A program made the position numbers and the translations under genes. A DNA stretch of 64,000 nucleotides from Celeribacter baekdonensis B30 (lineage in GTDB: Bacteria; Pseudomonadota; Alphaproteobacteria; Rhodobacterales; Rhodobacteraceae): assembly GCF_000299875.1 (NCBI RefSeq), contig NZ_AMRK01000006.1, positions 62,001 to 126,000 of the forward strand, written 5' to 3'. Shown one piece after another: positions 54,685 through 62,636 of the stretch. The notes beneath the pieces are model-generated. The model did no database searches. It was not told where the DNA came from and was given only the letters and a program-made list of their open reading frames with translations. The first letter of the stretch is position 1. Every line of letters begins with the position of its first letter.

Positions 54685-56484
54685 TTATAGGAGGATTTCA
54701 AAAATACTTGACGGATCGGCTGGCAAATTCGCGGCGGTGATACCATTGAGCACAGCCACTGTTTCACCCAGATAGGTGACCGCAAGCCCCTCAGGCGTGT
54801 CAGAAAAACTCAGTTCTTCGTTGGTCAATTCCTGAAGATTGTTGCCATAGACATCCACAATGAGCTTGTCCTCGCTCAGGTCGAAATCGGTGACGGTGAT
54901 CGCGGTTTCCGCAATATCGCGCTGGAAGGCGGCGGCAATCGAGTCGGCCCCGGTGCCGCCGGTGACCTGATCGCCATTATCGGCGAAAATCACATCATTG
55001 CCCGCGCCACCGATCAAGTGATCGGAGGTATCGCCGGTCTCAGGCGGAAGATTGCCCGAGGTGGCGAGCTCATCCACGACGTCATAGCCATAGAGAATAT
55101 CGTCACCCTCTCCGCCGCTCAAAACATTCGCACCCGAGATATCGATAATCGTATCATTCCCTTCTTGGCCAAGCACCGTGTCATTGCCGCCTTGCAAGTA
55201 GATCTGGGCGTTGTCTTCCAGATTGCCGGCGGTCAGGCCAAAGCCATAGGTGTCATCCCCACCGCCAAGCTCAATGCGATCATCGCCCCAGCCGCCTTCG
55301 GCAATATCGTTACCCGTCCCAGCGTAGATGAAATCGTTTCCGCCATTGCCGACGAGGGTGTCATCTCCGCCTCCGCTGGTGATGGTGTCATCGCCACCGC
55401 CAGCAAAAATCGTATCATCTGATGAAGTGCCGATGATATATTCCCGCGCATCTGTACCGTTGAACACCTCGCCTTCGGTCACGGCGTGGTCGTATATCGC
55501 GTCATAATATCCAGCCACTCCGCTGGCGTAGATTGTTATATTTGGGAAATCGTCTTCGGTCAGCCCGGCAAGAACGGCCACTTCGGTCCCATCAATGTCG
55601 ATGGCCAAACCGGCGTCGGTGTCGCGATAGGTGAGTGTGGAGTCGTTTTCTGGGGTATGGAGTTCGCCCGACGTGAGGTGGCTGAGATCCCGGTCCAACC
55701 ACTTGATGATAAGATCATCTTCGTCGGTGTTGAAATCGGTGATGAAAACGCTGTCAGTGTCCCCAGACTGAAACAGGCCAAAGGTATCGGCGCCCGCGCC
55801 GCCGGTCATTGTGTCGCCATCGTCACCCACGATGTAGTCATCGCCGTCATCGCCAAACAACATGTCCGGGGCCTCTGTGCCCTTGACATCCTCGCCAAAT
55901 ATCCTGTCGTCACCGTCTCCGCCGTGGAGGATGTTTGCGCCAATCTCGTCGATCATCAGGTCATCGCCCGCGCCGCCGTCGATGTAATCATCGCCGGTTT
56001 CCATATATCCGGAGCCAGTTATCTCATCATCACCCGACGAAATCCCTGAATAATCGTTGCCCCCGCCCAAGAACAAATAATCGTTGCCATAGCCGCCCTC
56101 GACGGTGTCATCGCCCTTGCCGCCATAGATCACGTCATCGCCACCATTGCCTTCGACATAATCGTCACCCGACCCGGCGTGGGCCCAGTCATTGCCTGAG
56201 CCAAGTGATATGGCGTCGTTGCCGCCGTAGCCCTGAACAAGGTCATCACCGCCGTTGGTGACAATCTCTTCGCCGCCCATGGTGCCAAGGATTTCTTCGC
56301 TCTCATCCGTGCCTTCATAGGCATTGTCCGTCGGAGCCATTTCGATCGTTGTTTCCGGTGTGGGCTGTTCTGGCATATCCTCTATCGGATCGTCGTCCGT
56401 CTCTGTGTCATCAGACGAGTCCCCGAGATCCAAAGCGTAAACCGCGCCGATCAGCATTGGCAAAGCAAGCAGTGCAAGAAGCAT
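54685..56484 (-). CDS. RTX (hemolysin-type calcium-binding) protein with internal duplication
   Basis: The 599-aa acidic protein starts with a hydrophobic segment (LLALLALPMLIGAVYAL) and an Asp/Glu-rich stretch (20-60). Two homologous blocks follow. Each has RTX nonapeptides (about 75-235 and 352-515, for example GGNGGDDVIYGGKGDD-like units) and a C-terminal beta region with the pattern ITDFxxxEDxLI...AVLAGLT (245-312 and 529-586). RTX repeats bind calcium and fold outside the cell. No type I secretion genes are adjacent. The ATG at 56484 is chosen because it opens the hydrophobic segment. Confidence 0.88.
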   Translation of the reverse strand: MLLALLALPMLIGAVYALDLGDSSDDTETDDDPIEDMPEQPTPETTIEMAPTDNAYEGTDESEEILGTMGGEEIVTNGGDDLVQGYGGNDAISLGSGNDWAHAGSGDDYVEGNGGDDVIYGGKGDDTVEGGYGNDYLFLGGGNDYSGISSGDDEITGSGYMETGDDYIDGGAGDDLMIDEIGANILHGGDGDDRIFGEDVKGTEAPDMLFGDDGDDYIVGDDGDTMTGGAGADTFGLFQSGDTDSVFITDFNTDEDDLIIKWLDRDLSHLTSGELHTPENDSTLTYRDTDAGLAIDIDGTEVAVLAGLTEDDFPNITIYASGVAGYYDAIYDHAVTEGEVFNGTDAREYIIGTSSDDTIFAGGGDDTITSGGGDDTLVGNGGNDFIYAGTGNDIAEGGWGDDRIELGGGDDTYGFGLTAGNLEDNAQIYLQGGNDTVLGQEGNDTIIDISGANVLSGGEGDDILYGYDVVDELATSGNLPPETGDTSDHLIGGAGNDVIFADNGDQVTGGTGADSIAAAFQRDIAETAITVTDFDLSEDKLIVDVYGNNLQELTNEELSFSDTPEGLAVTYLGETVAVLNGITAANLPADPSSIFEILL

Positions 56485-56529
56485 GTTCAAATCCTTGAGC
56501 TTGTAAAAATTCGGTGTTGGAAAAATCGA

Positions 56530-56568
56530 AAAACACCCTTGCTCGGCTATTTCAGAGCGGGGTGTTTT
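56530..56568 (-). terminator. Hairpin with T-run upstream of the RTX gene
   Basis: On the minus strand AAAACACCCCGCTC pairs with GAGCAAGGGTGTTTT (small bulge), followed by Ts. It lies 80 bases after the DUF1244 stop and 46 bases before the RTX start, so it is either the terminator of the DUF1244 operon or an attenuator in the RTX leader. Confidence 0.65.
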
Positions 56569-56600
56569 GGTCAATAAACTATTAATATTACACTGGGTTA

Positions 56601-56639
56601 CGCGCAACAATATCTCAAATCTCGCGGGATTGTTGCGCG
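56601..56639. promoter_or_regulatory. 11-bp perfect inverted repeat upstream of the RTX gene
   Basis: CGCGCAACAAT at 56601-56611 and its exact complement ATTGTTGCGCG at 56629-56639, with a 17-base spacer. The left arm, read on the minus strand as ATATTGTTGC with its flank, matches the motif before phbA and phbB. It lies 117-155 bases before the RTX start and nine bases after the DUF1244 stop. A dimeric regulator operator is likely. Confidence 0.55.
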
Positions 56640-56647
56640 AGGGAAAG

Positions 56648-56977
56648 CTATGATTTGTCAGCTTCGCCTACGTTTTCGGCAAAAGCCGTTTTGAAGGCGG
56701 CGTGTTGTTCGGCGCTGGCTTCTGTCTGAGACTGGGCTTTCCAGTCCTCATAGGGCATGCCGTAATACAGCTCACGCGCCTCGTCTTTGCTCATTTCAAT
56801 ACCGCGCTCATGGGCGGCTTCTTGCACCCAACGCGACAGGCAATTGCGGCAAAACCCGGCCAGATTCATCATGTCGATGTTTTGCACATCGGTGCGCTTT
56901 TCCATCAAATGCGCGCGTAAGGTACGAAAGGCGGCGGCCTCAAGTTCGATCATGGTTTTTGCGTCGATTTGGTCCAT
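56648..56977 (-). CDS. DUF1244 family protein
   Basis: The 109-aa product matches the small DUF1244 family: AAAFRTLRAHLMEKRTDVQN (about 15-34), IDMMNLAGFCRNCLSRWVQE (about 34-53) with a CxxC pair, and GMPYEDWKAQ near 73. The fold is known to be helical but the role is not. It is the last of three tightly spaced minus-strand genes (gaps of 5 and 3 bases) after N-formylglutamate amidohydrolase and the CHMI-like protein. Confidence 0.88.
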   Translation of the reverse strand: MDQIDAKTMIELEAAAFRTLRAHLMEKRTDVQNIDMMNLAGFCRNCLSRWVQEAAHERGIEMSKDEARELYYGMPYEDWKAQSQTEASAEQHAAFKTAFAENVGEADKS

Positions 56978-56982
56978 TTGAC

Positions 56983-57327
56983 TTATCCTTTCACACGTTT
57001 TGCATAGGCGGCTTTGTTCATGTCGCGGACATCTACAGAGAGGCTGCCGACATTGGGCAGCACCGCATCCATCGCGTGCAACACGATGTCGGACAGTCGT
57101 GCCTTGGTGTCATCCGCGCGCCCGGCCAAAAGGTAGAACGTGGCATGGGCGAAGGTCTGCGGTTCGGTTCCGATGTGAAAATAGGGTTGCGGTCGGGCGC
57201 GAATTTTGAGTGCGGGCGCGTTGATTTCAACATCCAGAATCAGCGCGTCAAACACGGATTTACAGAGCAAATCCATGTCAAAGCTGTTTTCTAAACCAGC
57301 GGAAAAATCAATCACGACATGGGGCAT
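56983..57327 (-). CDS. 5-carboxymethyl-2-hydroxymuconate isomerase-like tautomerase
   Basis: The 114-aa product belongs to the tautomerase superfamily (CHMI type). After Met removal it begins PHVVIDFSAGLE, supplying the catalytic N-terminal proline, and continues with FDALILDVEINAPALKIRA and a second half with FYLLAGRADDTKARLSDIVL. No other homoprotocatechuate pathway genes are nearby, so the real substrate may differ. It is flanked by DUF1244 and N-formylglutamate amidohydrolase genes in one unit. Confidence 0.85.
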   Translation of the reverse strand: MPHVVIDFSAGLENSFDMDLLCKSVFDALILDVEINAPALKIRARPQPYFHIGTEPQTFAHATFYLLAGRADDTKARLSDIVLHAMDAVLPNVGSLSVDVRDMNKAAYAKRVKG

Positions 57328-57330
57328 GGG

Positions 57331-58104
57331 TTACAGTCCTGTTGTTTTGAGGGTCTCGGTTAAAATCGGTGCCAAAAGCCCCGCCCAACGGAGCTGATCC
57401 GCCTCAGTTTCGATCAGATCAGAGCGCAGTTCAATCAACAGGTTGAGCCGTCCGTGTTTGAGCGCATGGATGTCAATCGCATCGCCGGGGAGGTGGCCGT
57501 CATAGGGTTCGTTGTCGCCAATCACCAACCGTTCACCGCGCTGCTCAACCTCGGCTTTCAAGGTCGGTGAAGCCTCCAGCGCCTTGATAAACGGGTCGGT
57601 GAAGCGGCGATCATAGGCCGACAAGATGCCGATTTGCCACGGGCGGGGCGGGCGGGTTTTGAGTTGCGGCGTAAAGGAATGCACCGCACAGATCACCACG
57701 TTGTCACGCTGTGCGGCAAGCGCTTCATACGCCATATGATAGGGGCGATGATAGGCGTTGAGGCGGCGTTCGACTTCTGCGGCGTCAGCATTGCGATTGC
57801 CGGCAATGATCGTGCCATCGTAGAGTTTCATCACCAAAGTCGGGTCGGTTTCGCCACGATTTGGGTCGATCACAAGCCGCGAAAAATCGGTTTCGATGCT
57901 GGGGCTGTTCAACAGGCGCGCCAATTCCCGCGTGACCCCACGCGCGCCAATGTCATAGGCAATATGGCGCTGCATGTCGGCCTCAGAGATGCCAAGATCG
58001 CCGCCCAATTCCTCAGGCACGCGGTTCGTCGCGTGATCGCAGGTCACCAGAAACCGACCTGGACGATCCGCGCCAAAGATGAGAAATGGGGCTTTTTCGG
58101 TCAT
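57331..58104 (-). CDS. N-formylglutamate amidohydrolase
   Basis: Hydrolyses N-formyl-L-glutamate or a related N-acyl amino acid. The 257-aa product has FLVTCDHATNRVPEELG (about 18-34), DIGARGVTRELARLL near 52, SRLVIDPNRG (about 75-84), a VICAVHSFTPQL segment (about 138-149) and IELRSDLIE near 226, typical of the family. The ATG at 58104 (MTEKAPFLIFG) follows AAGGTGACG. No histidine-degradation (hut) genes are adjacent, so its physiological substrate is open. Confidence 0.88.
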   Translation of the reverse strand: MTEKAPFLIFGADRPGRFLVTCDHATNRVPEELGGDLGISEADMQRHIAYDIGARGVTRELARLLNSPSIETDFSRLVIDPNRGETDPTLVMKLYDGTIIAGNRNADAAEVERRLNAYHRPYHMAYEALAAQRDNVVICAVHSFTPQLKTRPPRPWQIGILSAYDRRFTDPFIKALEASPTLKAEVEQRGERLVIGDNEPYDGHLPGDAIDIHALKHGRLNLLIELRSDLIETEADQLRWAGLLAPILTETLKTTGL

Positions 58105-58239
58105 TTTAACGTCACCTTGCCATGTCATTCCCCAATACGCGCTTTGATGGGAAAGGGCCAGTTGTGCCGCAAGGCCATTTGCGGCATAGAGGGGGTGGCC
58201 CGCCGCGAACCTACAAAAACCGAGAGGATTAAAGGCATA

Positions 58240-59688
58240 ATGAGACGCCTTCGGAATGTGAAAATCGTGGCCACTTTGGGCCCCGCTTCCAATGACTATA
58301 CCACCATCCGCGCGCTGTCAGAGGCCGGTGCGGATGTGTTTCGTTTGAATATGAGCCATGGCGACCATGAAGAAATCCGTGCCCGCCATGCAATCATTCG
58401 CAAGATCGAAACCGATCTTGGCCGCCCGATTGCGATTTTGGCCGACCTACAGGGGCCGAAATTGCGGGTGGGTAAATTTGCCTCCGGTGCGCATGATTTG
58501 GAGGAGGGCGACAAGTTCCGCCTCGATCTGGACGCGGCGGATGGTGATGGCAAACGCGTGCAACTCCCGCACCCCGAAATTTTTGCCGCCCTCAAACCCG
58601 GCGCTTCACTGTTGGTCAATGATGGCAAAATTCGCCTGACCGTCGAAGATTGCGGCGAAGATTACGCCAATTGCGTTGTGGTGGTTGGCGGGACGATTTC
58701 GAACCGCAAGGGCGTGAACGTTCCCGATGTGGTGTTGCCGCTGGCCGCACTGTCGCCGAAAGACCTTAAAGATCTCGAATTCGTCTGCGAACTCGGCGTC
58801 GATTGGGTGGCGTTGTCTTTTGTGCAGCGTCCCGAAGATGTGCTTCAGGCCAAAGAGCTGGTCAAAGGCCGCGCCTCGGTTTTGGCGAAGATCGAAAAAC
58901 CCTCCGCCGTGGAGAGTTTTGATGACATTCTGGCCGTCTCTGACGGGATCATGGTCGCGCGCGGTGATTTGGGCGTGGAACTGCCGGTTCAGGCCGTGCC
59001 GCCGATCCAAAAACGCCTGACGCGCAAATGTCGCGCCGCGGCCAAGCCGGTGATCGTGGCGACCCAGATGCTTGAGAGCATGATCGAAAGCCCGATGCCA
59101 ACCCGCGCCGAGGTCTCTGACGTGGCCACCGCCATCTATGAGGGCGCGGATGCGATCATGTTGTCGGCGGAATCTGCGGCGGGGAATTACCCGGTCGAGG
59201 CCGTGACCACGATGAGCAACGTCGCCAAAGAGGTCGAAAACGATCCGGTCTACCGCGATGTTTTGGATGCTTCGCGCTCTGGCACCAAAAAGAAAACCGT
59301 GGCCGATGCTATGGTCTCCGCGGCGCGCGAAATCGCCGAAACCACCGAGATCAAAGCCATTGTGTGTTATTCCGAATCCGGCACCACGGCGGCGCTCACC
59401 GCGCGCGAACGGCCACATGTGCCGATCATTGCCATGACCTCGCGCCGGGGCACCGCGCGCAAGCTGTGCCTCTATTGGGGGATGCATTGTGTCATGACCG
59501 GCGAAGTCGAACGGTTTAAAATGGCCGTGGTCAATGCGGCGCGTGCGGCGCGGACCTCGGGCTTTGCCACAGAGGCCGACAAAATCGTCGTTATTGCAGG
59601 CATTCCGTTCAACCAACCGGGATCGACCAACATCTTGCGCGTCGCGCCCTGCGAGGAACGCTTGATTTTCAACACCGATCCCGAATAA
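58240..59688 (+). CDS. pyk: Pyruvate kinase
   Basis: Converts phosphoenolpyruvate and ADP to pyruvate and ATP. The 482-aa product has KIVATLGPASNDYTTIRAL near the start, RLNMSHGDHEEI (about 35-46), ILADLQGPKLRVGKF (about 67-81), the active-site signature VLAKIEKPSAVESFDDIL with its Lys (about 212-229), VARGDLGVELP near 240 and ATQMLESMIESPMPTRAEVS (about 270-289). The ATG at 58240 has GAGAGG upstream. It is divergent from the N-formylglutamate amidohydrolase gene. Confidence 0.96.
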   Translation: MRRLRNVKIVATLGPASNDYTTIRALSEAGADVFRLNMSHGDHEEIRARHAIIRKIETDLGRPIAILADLQGPKLRVGKFASGAHDLEEGDKFRLDLDAADGDGKRVQLPHPEIFAALKPGASLLVNDGKIRLTVEDCGEDYANCVVVVGGTISNRKGVNVPDVVLPLAALSPKDLKDLEFVCELGVDWVALSFVQRPEDVLQAKELVKGRASVLAKIEKPSAVESFDDILAVSDGIMVARGDLGVELPVQAVPPIQKRLTRKCRAAAKPVIVATQMLESMIESPMPTRAEVSDVATAIYEGADAIMLSAESAAGNYPVEAVTTMSNVAKEVENDPVYRDVLDASRSGTKKKTVADAMVSAAREIAETTEIKAIVCYSESGTTAALTARERPHVPIIAMTSRRGTARKLCLYWGMHCVMTGEVERFKMAVVNAARAARTSGFATEADKIVVIAGIPFNQPGSTNILRVAPCEERLIFNTDPE

Positions 59689-59721
59689 TGGCCGCAGCGT
59701 AAGGCCTTTCAAAGGAACGGC

Positions 59722-59946
59722 ATGATGGATACGGATCTTTTTCTTGTGCTGGGCACCGCGATTTGTGTGCTCGCCGTTCCGGCCTTTGTCAGCGCCTTTT
59801 CCGACAGTCGTCCCCCACGGGGGGCGGCGATCATGGTGATGATCGGCGGCGGGCTTTTGGTCGCCGCCGTCACCAAACACCCCGGTGGATATGCCATCAA
59901 CGACATCCCGGATGCCGTGATGCGGGTGATCGGGCATTATTTCTAA
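59722..59946 (+). CDS. Small two-helix membrane protein
   Basis: The 74-aa product has two hydrophobic helices (about 6-26 and 35-52) separated by SDSRPPRG, and ends with NDIPDAVMRVIGHYF. AAAGGA lies five bases before the first of two adjacent ATGs. It follows pyk after 33 bases and may be cotranscribed with it. The type recurs near rpmI in Rhodobacteraceae, but I know no function. Confidence 0.75.
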   Translation: MMDTDLFLVLGTAICVLAVPAFVSAFSDSRPPRGAAIMVMIGGGLLVAAVTKHPGGYAINDIPDAVMRVIGHYF

Positions 59947-60078
59947 GCCCATCTGAAACTCAAGGCTTGCAAACACCCGAATTGGCCTGTACTTGCACGC
60001 GCTCATGGTGCGCGTCCGGCGAAATGGCATGCCGAGTCGCGCGTATAACCATCCGATCACTCGAATAAGGAGATGGAA

Positions 60079-60279
60079 ATGCCAAAGATGAAGACAAAGT
60101 CGAGCGCTAAAAAGCGTTTCAAAATGACCGCCACTGGCAAGGTCAAAGCGGGTCAAGCCGGCAAACGCCACGGCATGATCAAGCGTACAACGAAATTTAT
60201 CCGTGACGCACGTGGGACAACCACGCTCTCCGCACCCGATGCGAAGATCGTGAAATCCTATATGCCGTACAACCGTTAA
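60079..60279 (+). CDS. rpmI: 50S ribosomal protein L35
   Basis: The 66-aa basic protein matches L35: [20 protein letters not shown] at the start and the [18 protein letters not shown] segment, ending SYMPYNR. An AAGGAGATGGAA site precedes the ATG at 60079. It is followed 15 bases later by rplT in the usual rpmI-rplT order; infC, often upstream, is not present here. The 132-base upstream gap probably contains its promoter. Confidence 0.96.
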   Translation: MPKMKTKSSAKKRFKMTATGKVKAGQAGKRHGMIKRTTKFIRDARGTTTLSAPDAKIVKSYMPYNR

Positions 60280-60294
60280 TAGGGAGACACAGAT

Positions 60295-60657
60295 ATGTCC
60301 CGCACCAAAGGTGGTACCGTCACCCACGCCCGTCACCGCAAAGTCATCAAAGCCGCAAAAGGCTATTATGGCGCGCGTTCGCGTAACTTCCGCACCGCCA
60401 CACAGGCTGTCGACAAGGCCAACCAATACGCCACACGCGACCGTAAAGTCCGTAAGCGTAACTTCCGCGCCTTGTGGATTCAGCGGATCAACGCAGCTGT
60501 GCGTAGCCACGACGAGTCCCTGACATATTCCAAATTCATCAACGGCCTGTCCTTGGCTGGCATCGAAGTGGACCGTAAAGTCCTCGCCGATCTCGCCATC
60601 CACGAGCCGGATGCATTTGGGGCCATCGTCAATCAGGCGAAGGCCGCGCTCGCGTAA
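60295..60657 (+). CDS. rplT: 50S ribosomal protein L20
   Basis: The 120-aa protein has the L20 signature: [20 protein letters not shown] at the start, [20 protein letters not shown] (about 23-42), [20 protein letters not shown] (about 51-70) and the C-terminal RNA-binding helices. It binds 23S rRNA early in assembly. It ends the rpmI-rplT unit and is followed by a terminator and by repeat copy 2. Confidence 0.97.
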   Translation: MSRTKGGTVTHARHRKVIKAAKGYYGARSRNFRTATQAVDKANQYATRDRKVRKRNFRALWIQRINAAVRSHDESLTYSKFINGLSLAGIEVDRKVLADLAIHEPDAFGAIVNQAKAALA

Positions 60658-60688
60658 GCTCACTCCCTATTGGAGTTGAATTATTTAG

Positions 60689-60725
60689 GAAGCCGCGGAC
60701 CTTAGGGTCTCGCGGCTTCTTGTCT
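60689..60725 (+). terminator. Terminator after rplT
   Basis: Stem GAAGCCGCG / CGCGGCTTC, extended by GACC / GGTC, followed by TTGTCTTTT. It lies 32 bases after the rplT stop. Confidence 0.8.
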
Positions 60726-60755
60726 TTTGGGCCTCCCGTGATACCAAGCGGGGAA

Positions 60756-60870
60756 TAAAGCGTTCCGCCATAAACCTGTTTCACGGGTTTATGGCGGAAC
60801 GCCCACAACATTGATATGTCTGGCAGCGTCACGCCTTTCCCCTGTCTCAGGTTAAAGGCGTGACGCTTTA
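60756..60870. repeat. 115-bp double-hairpin repeat element, copy 2 (inverted relative to copy 1)
   Basis: The reverse complement of this segment matches 32357-32471 over its full 115 bases with seven substitutions. The 17-base-stem hairpin (here about 60760-60803) is identical in both copies. In the other hairpin an A-T pair of copy 1 is replaced by G-C, and a C-A mismatch is restored to C-G, so pairing is kept. It lies between the rplT terminator and the pheS start, 18 bases before the pheS ATG, so its hairpins would be in the pheS leader. Confidence 0.9.
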
Positions 60871-60888
60871 GGAAACAGAGGGTTCGGG

Positions 60889-61959
60889 ATGGACGATCTG
60901 AAAAACAAATACCTCACCGCCATTCTGACGGCGGGGGACGAAGCCACGCTCGAAGACATTCGCCTTCAGGCCGTTGGCAAAAAGGGCGAAGTCGCTCTCA
61001 AGATGCGCGAACTGGGCAAAATGACCCCGGAAGAGCGCCAAGAGATGGGGCCGAAACTCAATGCTTTGAAAGACGAGATCAACTCTGCGCTGGCCGCCAA
61101 GAAGGTTGCGCTCGAAGATGCCGCTTTGGATGCGCGTTTGGCCGAGGAATGGTTGGACGTGACATTGCCGTCGCGCGCCCGCCGGCAAGGCACCCTGCAC
61201 CCGATTTCGCGCGTCTCCGAGGAAATCTACGCCATCTTTGCCGATCTTGGCTTTGCCGTCGCAGAGGGCCCACAGATCGAAGACGATTGGCACAATTTCG
61301 ACGCGCTCAACATCGCGCCGCATCACCCCGCGCGCCAAGAGCATGACACGTTTTACATGCACCGTGCCGAGGGGGATGATCGCCCGAACCACGTCTTGCG
61401 CACCCACACCAGCCCGGTGCAAATCCGTTCGATGATCGACCAGGGCGCGCCGATCCGCATCATCGCGCCGGGTCGGGTGTATCGCTCGGACTATGACCAA
61501 ACCCATACGCCGATGTTCCACCAAGTCGAAGGCATGGCCATCGACAAGGACATCTCCATGGCGAACCTGAAATGGGTGTTGGAAGAATTCTACACCGCAT
61601 TTTTCGGCACCAAGGTCAAAACCCGTTTCCGCGCCTCGCATTTCCCCTTCACGGAACCCTCCGCCGAAGTCGATGTGCAATGCCGCTGGGAAAACGGGTC
61701 TGTCACCGTGGGCGAGGGCGACGATTGGCTCGAAGTCTTGGGCTCCGGCATGATGCACCCGAACGTGTTGCAAGCCGGTGGGATCGACCCGAAAGAATGG
61801 CAAGGCTTCGCTTTTGGCATGGGCATCGACCGCTTGGCGATGCTGAAATACGGCATCCCCGATTTGCGGGCGTTTTTTGACTCAGACCTGCGCTGGTTGC
61901 GTCACTATGGGTTCAGTCCGCTGGGGGTTCCGACGCTGGCTGGGGGGATTCACGGGTGA
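60889..61959 (+). CDS. pheS: Phenylalanine--tRNA ligase alpha subunit
   Basis: Catalytic subunit of PheRS. The 356-aa product has an N-terminal coiled coil (about 1-90), then the class II catalytic domain with [19 protein letters not shown] (about 103-121), motif 2 region [13 protein letters not shown] and [20 protein letters not shown] (about 200-219), and motif 3 [20 protein letters not shown] (about 304-323). The stop overlaps the GTG of an unrelated gene, and pheT is displaced by about 1.16 kb. Confidence 0.96.
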   Translation: MDDLKNKYLTAILTAGDEATLEDIRLQAVGKKGEVALKMRELGKMTPEERQEMGPKLNALKDEINSALAAKKVALEDAALDARLAEEWLDVTLPSRARRQGTLHPISRVSEEIYAIFADLGFAVAEGPQIEDDWHNFDALNIAPHHPARQEHDTFYMHRAEGDDRPNHVLRTHTSPVQIRSMIDQGAPIRIIAPGRVYRSDYDQTHTPMFHQVEGMAIDKDISMANLKWVLEEFYTAFFGTKVKTRFRASHFPFTEPSAEVDVQCRWENGSVTVGEGDDWLEVLGSGMMHPNVLQAGGIDPKEWQGFAFGMGIDRLAMLKYGIPDLRAFFDSDLRWLRHYGFSPLGVPTLAGGIHG

Positions 61960-62513
61960 GTGATACTTTCAACTATGTTGGCGTGAAGTTTGGCATGGCA
62001 GGCGAATACCCCCAATTTCTGGCTGCTGAGCTTGAAAAAGTGCGCGCGCAAGGACAGAAAATGTGCTTGGCAGTTGTCGCAGTGCTTTCTGGAGCTGCGA
62101 CAGTTGTTAGCTGGCTTATTTCACTAGAAAAACCAGCTAGGGCTGGCATCATTTCAATGGTTTCAGAGGCGTCAATTGGGACACTGCCATTGTTGTTGTG
62201 GGTGTTGCTTAGCCTTGTTGCAGGTTTTTGTTGTCTATTTTACTTGGTCTTTGCTTTGCTACTCGCCTTTTCCGCGAACCCTATATTCGCACCAATTGAG
62301 AAGCGTGGGTGCTTTCCTCCTCGTTGGCTCCGCAAACTGGATGAAGCAAAATTCTCAGAATCTTCTCCGGACACATGGAAGACAAACTTGGAAAACATTC
62401 TGCAAAAAAGACTGGCTCTTCGAGATGCCGCGGACTTTATAGCGTACATGCTGTTAGGGACGTGTGGTGCCTTGGCGATTTTCGTCATTCTACAGGCGTG
62501 GAAGTGGGTATAA
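61956..62513 (+). CDS. Hypothetical membrane protein inserted between pheS and pheT
   Basis: The 185-aa product has two long hydrophobic helices (about 37-56 and 74-106) and a C-terminal one (about 161-183), with a charged cytoplasmic segment around LEKPAR and [10 protein letters not shown] recognise no family. Its composition is AT-richer than its neighbours and it uses codons such as AGG and CTA that are rare here, which suggests transfer. The GTG start overlaps the pheS stop codon, so its translation would still be coupled to pheS. Confidence 0.75.
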   Translation: MSDTFNYVGVKFGMAGEYPQFLAAELEKVRAQGQKMCLAVVAVLSGAATVVSWLISLEKPARAGIISMVSEASIGTLPLLLWVLLSLVAGFCCLFYLVFALLLAFSANPIFAPIEKRGCFPPRWLRKLDEAKFSESSPDTWKTNLENILQKRLALRDAADFIAYMLLGTCGALAIFVILQAWKWV

Positions 62514-62522
62514 GAGGCTAAG

Positions 62523-62636
62523 ATGAGATTCACACTCTCCGGGCTCAAAGAGCATCTGGATACCGCCGCGAGCCTCGACAGTATCCTTAACACGCTGGCC
62601 ATCCGAGCTTCTAAGGCGAAAGACCCGAAAAAATGA
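62523..62636 (+). pseudogene. Truncated, diverged copy of the pheT 5' end
   Basis: The 37-codon frame reads RFTLSGLKEHLDTAASLDSI and then loses similarity and stops. The intact pheT at 63124 starts KFTLSWLKEHLETDASLDDI, so about 25 codons match. In PheRS this segment is the start of the beta subunit. It is probably the remnant of a second, possibly foreign, pheT left by recombination at the pheS-pheT junction. Its stop overlaps the ATG of the ASCH gene. Confidence 0.8.

Noticed and set aside
54685-56484. Apparent DNA tandem repeats in the 54.7-56.5 kb region, considered as a CRISPR or satellite
   Set aside because: The periodicity is 27 bases in frame and encodes RTX nonapeptides; there are no uniform repeats with unique spacers.
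58606-60663. Minus-strand open frame of 685 codons opposite pyk, rpmI and rplT
   Set aside because: It spans several obvious plus-strand genes and intergenic DNA. The length is explained by high GC and few stop codons.
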